Shown in pieces: positions 1 through 4,751 of a stretch of DNA of 12,233 nt (positions are counted from its first letter, which is position 1; every line of letters begins with the position of its first letter). A model generated the notes under the pieces. That model had not been told where the DNA came from, made no database searches, and saw nothing but the letters and a program-made list of their open reading frames with translations. The DNA is taken from positions 1 through 12,233 of the forward strand of contig DASVQH010000227.1 of NCBI GenBank assembly GCA_036389195.1. The letters run 5' to 3'. The stretch is from JACCYI01 sp036389195. Lineage in GTDB: Bacteria > Actinomycetota > Thermoleophilia > Solirubrobacterales > Solirubrobacteraceae. Made by a program: the position numbers and the translations under genes.

Positions 1-266
1 CCGACCGGCGCGTCGACGACGCGGCGGGCACCCGCCGCGTCGAGCCGGATGGTGGCGGGCTCGCCCGGGACCGGATCGGCGGGCGCCGCCGGGCCCGCGG
101 CCGGGCCGGCCTCGGGATCGCCCGCCGGCGGCGCCGCCGGGGTCTGGGCCGGCTGCGCGGGCGTCACGGAGCGCTTGAACGCGCCGTCGCGCGGGGCCAC
201 CGTGGCGGCGAGCGCCGTCAGGCCCATGAGGACCACGACGAGGATGAGGAGCCGGGGGCCGAGCAT
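1..266 (-). CDS. Membrane-anchored protein of unknown function, N-terminal part (runs off left edge)
   Basis: I do not recognise this gene. On the minus strand an ATG at 266-264 opens a frame that stays open to the window edge (about 88 codons). The protein begins MLGPRLLILVVVLMG, one hydrophobic segment at about residues 4-22 that looks like an uncleaved signal anchor. A charged patch and a long Ala/Pro/Gly-rich linker (about residues 36-68) follow, and then the start of what may be a folded domain (ATIRLDAAGARRVVDAPVG). This suggests a small exported domain tethered to the membrane, facing outward. It diverges from the pilin promoter: only about 28 bp separate its start codon from the TAAA box at 295-298. 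A TAGCCT at 284-279 on the minus strand could be its -10. The plus-strand frame at 49-285 lacks such a signal segment and is taken as a shadow. The function is open, and only the N-terminal anchor is well supported. Confidence 0.6.
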   Translation of the reverse strand, partial: MLGPRLLILVVVLMGLTALAATVAPRDGAFKRSVTPAQPAQTPAAPPAGDPEAGPAAGPAAPADPVPGEPATIRLDAAGARRVVDAPV

Positions 267-294
267 CGTCTCGCACCGAGGCTAGCGGCGGCGT

Positions 295-321
295 TAAAGA
301 CGAGCGCTCCGGCGCCGATAA
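295..321 (+). promoter_or_regulatory. Sigma-28 (WhiG/FliA-type) promoter of pilin copy 1
   Basis: TAAA at 295-298, exactly 15 nt, then GCCGATAA at 314-321. This is a full match to the WhiG/FliA consensus TAAA-N15-GCCGATAA. The expected start of transcription is about 7-8 nt downstream (about 328-329), which would give a leader of nearly 200 nt ahead of the pilin ATG and place the whole riboswitch aptamer in the RNA. It is the closest to consensus of the five such sites in the window. No sigma factor gene is visible here, so the assignment rests on sequence match and on repetition at other T4P genes. Confidence 0.85.
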
Positions 322-340
322 CGGGGGCAACCAGAGTCGA

Positions 341-432
341 GGTGACCAAGGGCAAATCACCCGTGAGGGTGAGGCGCAAAGCCACGGAGCTCCACAGGCA
401 AGCAGCACGCGGAGCCAGCCGGGTTGCTCACC
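341..432 (+). promoter_or_regulatory. Cyclic-di-GMP class I (GEMM-I) riboswitch aptamer, copy 1
   Basis: P1 is GGTGA (341-345) with TCACC (428-432). It is followed by the conserved AAGGGCAAA (348-356). The next stem is TCACCC (357-362)/GGGTGA (367-372), closed by a GTGA loop of the GNRA class, as expected for the tetraloop that docks in GEMM-I RNAs. Then comes the signature GGCGCAAAGCC (373-383) and a second arm GCTCC (389-393)/GGAGC (411-415). Next is GCCGGGTTGC (418-427), the conserved 3' junction. The order and sequence of these blocks match the c-di-GMP-I aptamer, which controls motility, pilus and surface genes in other bacteria. The GGGCAAA block has G where cGAMP-sensing variants carry A, as far as I can align by hand, so c-di-GMP is the likelier ligand. 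It lies on the sense strand 93 nt upstream of the pilin start. Confidence 0.92.
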
Positions 433-437
433 AACCG

Positions 438-479
438 AACAGACGATCCGTCCTGAGAGGGGACGCCGCGGGTCTGGTC
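438..479 (+). promoter_or_regulatory. Invariant leader hairpin between aptamer and ribosome-binding site, copy 1
   Basis: A compound hairpin can form. The outer stem is CAGAC (440-444)/GTCTG (472-476). The inner stem is CGTCC (449-453)/GGACG (461-465), with a TGAGAGG loop. The 42 nt are identical to positions 1176-1217 of the second cassette, although the sequence on both sides has diverged. There is no T-run after the stem, so it does not look like an intrinsic terminator. It is probably part of the riboswitch expression platform or an independent RNA or protein-binding element. The stems were found by eye and not energy-scored. Confidence 0.55.
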
Positions 480-508
480 TTGCAGGTAACCCAGTCTCAC
501 GATCCCCC

Positions 509-514
509 AGGAGG
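509..514 (+). promoter_or_regulatory. Shine-Dalgarno of pilin copy 1
   Basis: AGGAGG with 11 nt to the ATG at 526. This decides the pilin start. The three other units with this promoter class have no leader room for such a site, so translational control by the riboswitch is plausible for the pilins. Confidence 0.85.
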
Positions 515-525
515 GTTCAGTCTCA

Positions 526-957
526 ATGTTCACCAAGCTTCGCCAGCGGGCTCAGGACGAGAAGGGCTTCACCCTGATCGAGCTCCTGGTGGTGATCCTG
601 ATCATCGGCATCCTCGCCGCGATCGCCATCCCGTCCTTCCTCGGCCAGCGCGACAAGGCCAACGACTCGCGCGCCAAGGCCGACGTGCGCTCCGCGCAGA
701 CCGCGATGGAGACGTACTACACCGACACGCAGTCCTACACGGGCGCGACGCTCGCCAAGCTGCAGGAGATCGAGCCGTCGATCCCGGCCGGCATCGACGT
801 CGTCCCGAACGCGGGCGGCGACGGCTACTACGTGGAGGCGCCGTCCAAGACGCTGACGACGTTCCGGATCACCCGCGCGTCGGGTGGCGGCGTGAGCCGC
901 AGCTGCGCCGTCCCGGGCGGCGGCGACAAGGGCGGCTGCAAGGGCAGCGCCTGGTAG
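526..957 (+). CDS. pilA: Type IV major-type pilin, copy 1 (PilA-like)
   Basis: A 143-aa prepilin. It has a short charged leader ending in G14, then F15-TLIEL with Glu at mature position 5 (E19), the class III signal cleaved and N-methylated by the prepilin peptidase PilD. The hydrophobic helix (about residues 15-40, LLVVILIIGILAAIAIP) anchors the subunit and packs in the fibre core. The globular part is small (mature length 129 aa). The last 17 residues contain C127 and C138, which could form the C-terminal disulfide typical of many pilins, within a Gly-rich tail. The start is set by the AGGAGG at 509-514. The gene stands alone between its own sigma-28 promoter plus c-di-GMP riboswitch and a terminator. 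It differs from copy 2 only at A77 (Pro) and D91 (Thr). A main fibre subunit is the obvious role. Which copy dominates cannot be told from sequence. Confidence 0.95.
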   Translation: MFTKLRQRAQDEKGFTLIELLVVILIIGILAAIAIPSFLGQRDKANDSRAKADVRSAQTAMETYYTDTQSYTGATLAKLQEIEPSIPAGIDVVPNAGGDGYYVEAPSKTLTTFRITRASGGGVSRSCAVPGGGDKGGCKGSAW

Positions 958-981
958 CAGGCGACCCGCCTCTCGACGGAT

Positions 982-1021
982 CTACAGGGCGGGCCTTCGG
1001 GCCCGCCCTTCGTCGTTGTAG
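982..1021 (+). terminator. Intrinsic terminator after pilin copy 1
   Basis: A perfect 10-bp stem AGGGCGGGCC (986-995)/GGCCCGCCCT (1000-1009) closed by a TTCG loop. A moderately T-rich stretch follows (TTCGTCGTTGT). An outer CTAC (982-985)/GTAG (1018-1021) pairing can extend it. It lies 28 nt after the pilin stop and immediately upstream of the next promoter, insulating the two cassettes. Confidence 0.85.
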
Positions 1022-1032
1022 GGGCAAGTCGC

Positions 1033-1059
1033 TCAAGTCGGTGGCCGGCACGTCGATAA
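1033..1059 (+). promoter_or_regulatory. Sigma-28 (WhiG/FliA-type) promoter of pilin copy 2
   Basis: TCAA at 1033-1036 (in CTCAAG), 15 nt, then GTCGATAA at 1052-1059. It sits at the same distance from the aptamer as the copy 1 promoter. Both boxes deviate by one base from TAAA / GCCGATAA, so it may be somewhat weaker than copy 1. Confidence 0.8.
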
Positions 1060-1078
1060 CGGGGTCAACCAGAGTCGA

Positions 1079-1170
1079 GGTGACCAAGGGCAAATCACCC
1101 GTGAGGGTGAGGCGCAAAGCCACGGAGCTCCAACAGGCAAGGCAGTACGGAGCACGCCGGGTTGCTCACC
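1079..1170 (+). promoter_or_regulatory. Cyclic-di-GMP class I (GEMM-I) riboswitch aptamer, copy 2
   Basis: Same architecture and length (92 nt) as copy 1. P1 is GGTGA (1079-1083)/TCACC (1166-1170). AAGGGCAAA lies at 1086-1094. The stem TCACCC (1095-1100)/GGGTGA (1105-1110) has a GTGA GNRA-type loop. The signature GGCGCAAAGCC is at 1111-1121, and the arm is GCTCC (1127-1131)/GGAGC (1149-1153). GCCGGGTTGC precedes the closing strand of P1. Changes relative to copy 1 fall in the loop of the second arm (1132-1148) and beside the 3' junction. The core ligand-binding blocks are unchanged, which indicates that both copies are functional. Confidence 0.92.
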
Positions 1171-1175
1171 GCTTC

Positions 1176-1217
1176 AACAGACGATCCGTCCTGAGAGGGG
1201 ACGCCGCGGGTCTGGTC
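1176..1217 (+). promoter_or_regulatory. Invariant leader hairpin between aptamer and ribosome-binding site, copy 2
   Basis: Identical over 42 nt to 438-479. Stems are CAGAC (1178-1182)/GTCTG (1210-1214) and CGTCC (1187-1191)/GGACG (1199-1203). Flanks on both sides differ from copy 1. Confidence 0.55.
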
Positions 1218-1248
1218 GAGCAGGTCACATCCAGTCCTACGACCCTTC

Positions 1249-1254
1249 AGGAGG
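1249..1254 (+). promoter_or_regulatory. Shine-Dalgarno of pilin copy 2, inside a small potential hairpin
   Basis: AGGAGG, 11 nt before the ATG at 1266. ACCCT (1242-1246) can pair with AGGGT (1252-1256), which would enclose the site. In copy 1 the equivalent pairing is reduced to about three G-C pairs. The pairing is a hand observation, not a computed fold. Confidence 0.75.
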
Positions 1255-1265
1255 GTTCAGTCTCA

Positions 1266-1697
1266 ATGTTCACCAAGCTTCGCCAGCGGGCTCAGGACGA
1301 GAAGGGCTTCACCCTGATCGAGCTCCTGGTGGTCATCCTGATCATCGGCATCCTCGCCGCGATCGCCATCCCGTCCTTCCTCGGCCAGCGCGACAAGGCC
1401 AACGACTCGCGCGCCAAGGCCGACGTCCGTTCCGCGCAGACCGCGATGGAGACGTACTACACCGACACGCAGTCCTACACGGGCGCCACCCTGCCCAAGC
1501 TGCAGGAGATCGAGCCGTCGATCCCGGCCGGCATCACCGTCGTCCCGAACGCGGGCGGCGACGGCTACTACGTGGAGGCGCCGTCCAAGACGCTCACCAC
1601 GTTCCGGATCACCCGCGCGTCGGGCGGCGGCGTGAGCCGCAGCTGCGCCGTCCCGGGCGGCGGCGACAAGGGCGGCTGCAAGGGCAGCGCCTGGTAG
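1266..1697 (+). CDS. pilA: Type IV major-type pilin, copy 2 (PilA-like)
   Basis: A 143-aa prepilin identical to copy 1 except P77 for Ala and T91 for Asp. The class III signal (G14/F15, E19), the hydrophobic helix and the Cys127/Cys138 pair are all kept. The two replacements lie close together in the globular domain (TGATLPKLQ and AGITVVP), in the region that is likely surface-exposed on a fibre. That is inferred from general pilin architecture. Most nucleotide differences from copy 1 are silent, so the protein is under constraint or the copies are homogenised by gene conversion. It has its own promoter, riboswitch and terminator. The same reading frame happens to stay open upstream through the leader and copy 1 back to 342, but the strong AGGAGG and the prepilin N-terminus fix the start here. 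Confidence 0.95.
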   Translation: MFTKLRQRAQDEKGFTLIELLVVILIIGILAAIAIPSFLGQRDKANDSRAKADVRSAQTAMETYYTDTQSYTGATLPKLQEIEPSIPAGITVVPNAGGDGYYVEAPSKTLTTFRITRASGGGVSRSCAVPGGGDKGGCKGSAW

Positions 1698-1730
1698 TCC
1701 GCCGCACCTGAGCGAACCGCTCAAGTCGTG

Positions 1731-1770
1731 ACAACAAGGGCGGGCCTTCGGGCCCGCCCTTCGTCGTTGT
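1731..1770 (+). terminator. Intrinsic terminator after pilin copy 2
   Basis: A perfect 11-bp stem AAGGGCGGGCC (1736-1746)/GGCCCGCCCTT (1751-1761) with a TTCG loop. It is extended by ACAAC (1731-1735)/GTTGT (1766-1770) across a 4-nt bulge. The core is shared with the copy 1 terminator. It separates the pilin cassettes from the minor-pilin operon promoter 18 nt downstream. Confidence 0.88.
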
Positions 1771-1787
1771 CGGGGCCTCGCGGCGCC

Positions 1788-1814
1788 TCAAGACGGCCGC
1801 CACGGGGCCGATCA
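1788..1814 (+). promoter_or_regulatory. Sigma-28-type promoter of the minor-pilin operon; transcript probably leaderless
   Basis: TCAA at 1788-1791, 15 nt, GCCGATCA at 1807-1814. The GTG start codon lies at 1822, only 7 nt after the -10 element, where transcription should begin. There is no Shine-Dalgarno and no room for one, so a leaderless mRNA is expected. Unlike the two pilin promoters, the -10 ends in GATCA rather than GATAA. Confidence 0.8.
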
Positions 1815-1821
1815 CCCGCAT

Positions 1822-3834
1822 GTGGGCACCCAACTGCGCAGCCGGGAGCACGGCTTCACGATCATCGAGGTCCTGATCGCCCTGGCCGTCCTGCTGGTCG
1901 GACTGGTCAGCACGCTGGCTCTCGTCAACGTCGCCAACGGCCGCAGCACGGCCACCAAGGGCCGTGAGGGCGCGACGAACCTGGCCCGCGAGGTCGCCGA
2001 GCAGGTCCGGTCGCTGAACTACTCGGAGCTCACCTCCGCGCTGATGCAGACGCGCCTGCAGGCCAAGACCGGTCTCGGCGACGTGTCCACGGCTCCCGGG
2101 TGGCAGATCCAGCGCCGCGGCTACGAGTACACGATCGCCACCTCGATCTGCGCGATCGACGACCCCAAGGACCAGTACGGCGACCACTCCGCCGGCGGGT
2201 TCTGCCCCGACTCGAGCACGACGGGGACCCTGGACGTCTCGCCCGAGGACCTGCGGCGGATCGAGCTGACGACATCGTTCGCCGACCGCGGCCGCACGAT
2301 CACCACGCGCAGCACGACGACCATCAATTCGACCAGCCAGGGCTCGGGGCTCCCGGTGCAGGCGCTGACGCTGTACGCCACCAGCCCGGCGACGGTCATC
2401 GCCCCGTCGGCGACCGAGCCGGTGATCGGGACCGCGGTCTCGCAGCTGATCTTCCGCGTCACGGTGCCGGACAAGACGGCGGCGGTGCAGTGGAACGTCG
2501 AGGGCCGGCGCAAGGCGCCCGACGCGACGAAGATCGACGCCACCACCTACCAGTTCACGTGGCCGATCACCGGGCTCTCCGACGGCACCTACTCGATCTC
2601 CGCGCAGGCGGTCAACGCCAAGGGCGAGGTCGGGCCGGCGCGCGAGATCCCCGTCCGGCTCGCCCGCAACACGCCGCCGCCGCCGGCCAGTCTCGCCGGC
2701 GGCTACAACACCGTCTTCGACGCGGGCGTCTCGCGCAACGCCGCCGAGTTCGAATGGCCGGCGAGCCCCGAGCGCAACATCGAGGGCTACCGGCTCTACC
2801 GCGGCGACGGGACCCTCGCGTGCCCCGCCGACAGCACGATCATCAGCGCGGCGACGTCGTGCGTCGACTTCGCGCCGCCGGCCGACACCGCGACCGCCGC
2901 CGCCCGCACGTACAAGGTCGTGGCCCTGTACCGCAACGCCTCGGACGTCCTCACCGAGACCGCCGCGGCCACCAAGCAGATCGACCCGGTCTCGACGACG
3001 ACCGTCAACCCGCCGGTCACCACGACGACCGACCACCTGTTCAAGCTCCAGAACTCGACGCTCAACAGCGCCTCGCCGTGCTCCGGGACGACGCCGCGCG
3101 ACATGCGCGACGCCCAGACCGGCGCGACCGGCACGGCGGTCGGGCCGAACACCGTGCTGACGTTCTGCTCGCCGCCCTTCGCGCCGGCGGCGAACCAGAC
3201 CATGGGATTGACCGCCACGGCTGGGACGGTGCGGCTGCAGCTCTCCCAGACGCTCAACGGCTCCTTCACGTGCGGGTTGAGCGCCGCGCTCCGGCGCGTC
3301 GGGTCGGCCACCACGGCGCTGGCGTCGACGTCGATGACCTTCGACAAGAACAGCCCGGCCAACTACTACACGTGGAACTTCACACCGCCGGCCACCAGCC
3401 TGGTCGCCGGCGACAAGCTGGCGCTCGTCCTGACCTGGACCACCGAGTCCTGGTGCAACAAGCTGCTCCTCAACTACGGCGGCACGTCGACGCCGGGCGA
3501 GGTCAACCTCCGCAGCACGACCACCACCACCGGCACGACGACGGTCACCACGAAGCCCAACGCGCCGACGGGGCTGATCGCGACCCCGCAGGCCGACGGG
3601 ACGATCAAGCTCACCTGGAACAAGCCGGCCGCCGGCCCCGCCGTCGACTCCTACCGGATCTACCGCACCACCAAGGACTACACCAACCGCCTGACCACGG
3701 CCTCCGTGGACGCGACGGCCGGCGCGACGACCGACTCCGAGTACGTCAACGGCGGCTCGGCCACCTACTGGGTCACCGCGGTCGCGCCGACCCTCACGGA
3801 ATCCAGCTTCTCGAACTCGGTGACGGTCCCGTGA
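1822..3834 (+). CDS. Large modular minor pilin, PilV-like, with Ig/fibronectin type III-like domains
   Basis: A 670-aa prepilin. The class III signal is G11/F12-TIIEV with Glu+5 (E16), followed by a hydrophobic helix to about residue 36. A pilin-type region reaches about 180 (C110, C128). After that come stalk-like modules: an Ig-like segment about 186-282, an FN3-like segment about 283-390 (EGYRLYRGDGT), a Thr-rich linker, and a Cys-containing beta-rich region about 404-564. A second Thr linker leads to a clear FN3-type domain about 579-670 (APTGLIATPQ; YRIYRTT). PilV-type minor pilins are usually below 200 aa, so most of this protein is added surface module. It is first in a three-gene minor-pilin operon. 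GTG at 1822 is chosen because an ATG at 1820 is out of frame. Its stop overlaps the next gene's GTG. A tip adhesin is a reasonable inference. The domain limits are by eye. Confidence 0.85.
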   Translation: MGTQLRSREHGFTIIEVLIALAVLLVGLVSTLALVNVANGRSTATKGREGATNLAREVAEQVRSLNYSELTSALMQTRLQAKTGLGDVSTAPGWQIQRRGYEYTIATSICAIDDPKDQYGDHSAGGFCPDSSTTGTLDVSPEDLRRIELTTSFADRGRTITTRSTTTINSTSQGSGLPVQALTLYATSPATVIAPSATEPVIGTAVSQLIFRVTVPDKTAAVQWNVEGRRKAPDATKIDATTYQFTWPITGLSDGTYSISAQAVNAKGEVGPAREIPVRLARNTPPPPASLAGGYNTVFDAGVSRNAAEFEWPASPERNIEGYRLYRGDGTLACPADSTIISAATSCVDFAPPADTATAAARTYKVVALYRNASDVLTETAAATKQIDPVSTTTVNPPVTTTTDHLFKLQNSTLNSASPCSGTTPRDMRDAQTGATGTAVGPNTVLTFCSPPFAPAANQTMGLTATAGTVRLQLSQTLNGSFTCGLSAALRRVGSATTALASTSMTFDKNSPANYYTWNFTPPATSLVAGDKLALVLTWTTESWCNKLLLNYGGTSTPGEVNLRSTTTTTGTTTVTTKPNAPTGLIATPQADGTIKLTWNKPAAGPAVDSYRIYRTTKDYTNRLTTASVDATAGATTDSEYVNGGSATYWVTAVAPTLTESSFSNSVTVP

Positions 3835-4751
3835 GGCGGCTGAGCGACCAGCGGGGCTTCACGCTGATCGAGCTGATGATCTCGATGGCGATCGGCATGG
3901 TCGCCTTCGGCGGCGTGCTCACGGTGCTCGAGGTCCTGCTGCGCCAGTCCCACCAGCACCGCCAGCAGATCGAGGCCCAGGACTCCGCCCGCACGGCGAT
4001 GGACCAGCTCTCGGTGGCCCTGCGCAACTCGGTGGCCAACCCCGGCCTCGCGCCGACGGCCGTCGAGCGCGCGGATCCGTACGACCTCGTGATCCAGACC
4101 GTCGACCCGTTCGCGACGCCCGCCGCCCCGACGATCCCGCCGACGACCAACTCGCTCGGCGCGATGCGGGTCCGGTACTGCCTGGACTCGACGAGCACCT
4201 CCAACGCGGTGCTGCGGTTCCAGACCCAGCGCTGGACCGGCGCGACCGCTCCGGCGACCCCGACCGCGCTGACGTGCACGGCGGCCACCAACGGCTGGGA
4301 CACCAACCAGGTCGTCGCGGGCCGGATCGTCAACCGGCTCCGCACGCCGGAGCGGGCCGTCTTCAGCTTCTCGCCGTCCGTCTACGCCAGCACCGCGGCC
4401 ATCAACGCGGTCGAGATGACGCTGGCCATCGACCGCGAGCCGGCCAGCGTGCGCGGCGAGCGCGTCCTCACCAGCGGTGTGACGCTGCGCAACGCCAACC
4501 AGCCGCCGGTCGCCGACTTCACGATGACCCAGGCCTCCGGCTACGTGATCCTCAACGGCTCGGGCTCCTACGACCCTGACGGCGACAGCGTGACGTTCAA
4601 GTGGTTCATGGACGGCGCCGAGATGGCGCAGACCGGCCGGATCTTCCGCAAGGCCGGCATCCCCAGCGGCAACCACACCTTCCGCCTCGAGGTCTCCGAC
4701 TCGAGCGGGCTGACCGGCTCCACGCCGACGAGGACGGTGAGCGTGACATGA
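3831..4751 (+). CDS. Minor pilin, PilW-like, with a C-terminal PKD-like domain
   Basis: A 306-aa prepilin. The leader is short, with G9/F10-TLIEL and Glu+5 (E14), then a hydrophobic helix to about residue 36 and a coil-like stretch (about 38-65). The central pilin domain includes the PilW-like feature of a typed variable segment with Cys117 and Cys149. Residues about 224-306 form a PKD-like beta-sandwich: PPVADFT at its start, then GSGSYDPDGD, W258 and a final TRTVSV strand. The start codon GTG overlaps the previous stop (GTGA), and the stop overlaps the next start (ATGA), so the three minor pilins are translationally coupled. PilW-type proteins help prime pilus assembly. A C-terminal PKD fusion suggests surface exposure at the tip. 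The PilW label rests on position and N-terminus more than on sequence identity. Confidence 0.83.
   Translation: MRRLSDQRGFTLIELMISMAIGMVAFGGVLTVLEVLLRQSHQHRQQIEAQDSARTAMDQLSVALRNSVANPGLAPTAVERADPYDLVIQTVDPFATPAAPTIPPTTNSLGAMRVRYCLDSTSTSNAVLRFQTQRWTGATAPATPTALTCTAATNGWDTNQVVAGRIVNRLRTPERAVFSFSPSVYASTAAINAVEMTLAIDREPASVRGERVLTSGVTLRNANQPPVADFTMTQASGYVILNGSGSYDPDGDSVTFKWFMDGAEMAQTGRIFRKAGIPSGNHTFRLEVSDSSGLTGSTPTRTVSVT

Larger units (their letters stand above)
295..1770 (+). repeat. Tandem duplication of a promoter-riboswitch-pilin-terminator cassette
   Basis: Copy 1 runs from about 295 to 1021 and copy 2 from about 1033 to 1770. Promoter boxes, aptamer and leader hairpin repeat with a 738-nt offset, and the coding regions with a 740-nt offset. 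The coding regions differ at about a dozen nucleotides, mostly synonymous. The aptamer loop, the sequence just before the Shine-Dalgarno, the promoter spacer and the outer terminator stem have diverged more. The duplicated unit is thus a complete independently regulated gene, not just a duplicated ORF. Confidence 0.9.

Noticed and set aside
49..285. Plus-strand 78-codon frame near the left edge
   Set aside because: Gly/Ala/Ser-rich with no signal or motif. The opposite strand gives a convincing membrane anchor and a start at 266.
342..1697. A 451-codon open frame running through leader 1, pilin 1 and leader 2 into pilin 2
   Set aside because: It is out of frame with pilin 1, crosses two riboswitches, a terminator and a promoter, and joins the pilin 2 frame only by chance. 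The real start is the ATG at 1266 after AGGAGG.
1709..1724. TGAGCG-AAC-CGCTCA hairpin followed by a CTCAAG box before the second terminator
   Set aside because: The CTCAAG has no GATAA/GATCA element at the right distance, and the hairpin is short and absent from copy 1. It is probably a relic or chance.
2562..2575. GGCCGATCACC inside the PilV-like gene resembling a sigma-28 -10
   Set aside because: No TAAA/TCAA box lies 15-16 nt upstream, and the bases are coding (WPITG).
1609..3036. A 475-codon minus-strand frame opposite pilin 2 and the PilV-like gene
   Set aside because: Low-complexity Arg/Gly-rich composition. It crosses the terminator at 1731-1770 and lies opposite a gene with a clear prepilin signal.
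2100..3830. Upstream extension of the PilW-like frame across the PilV-like gene
   Set aside because: Out-of-frame Arg/Ala/Pro-rich translation. The prepilin leader beginning at GTG 3831 gives the correct length for a class III signal.
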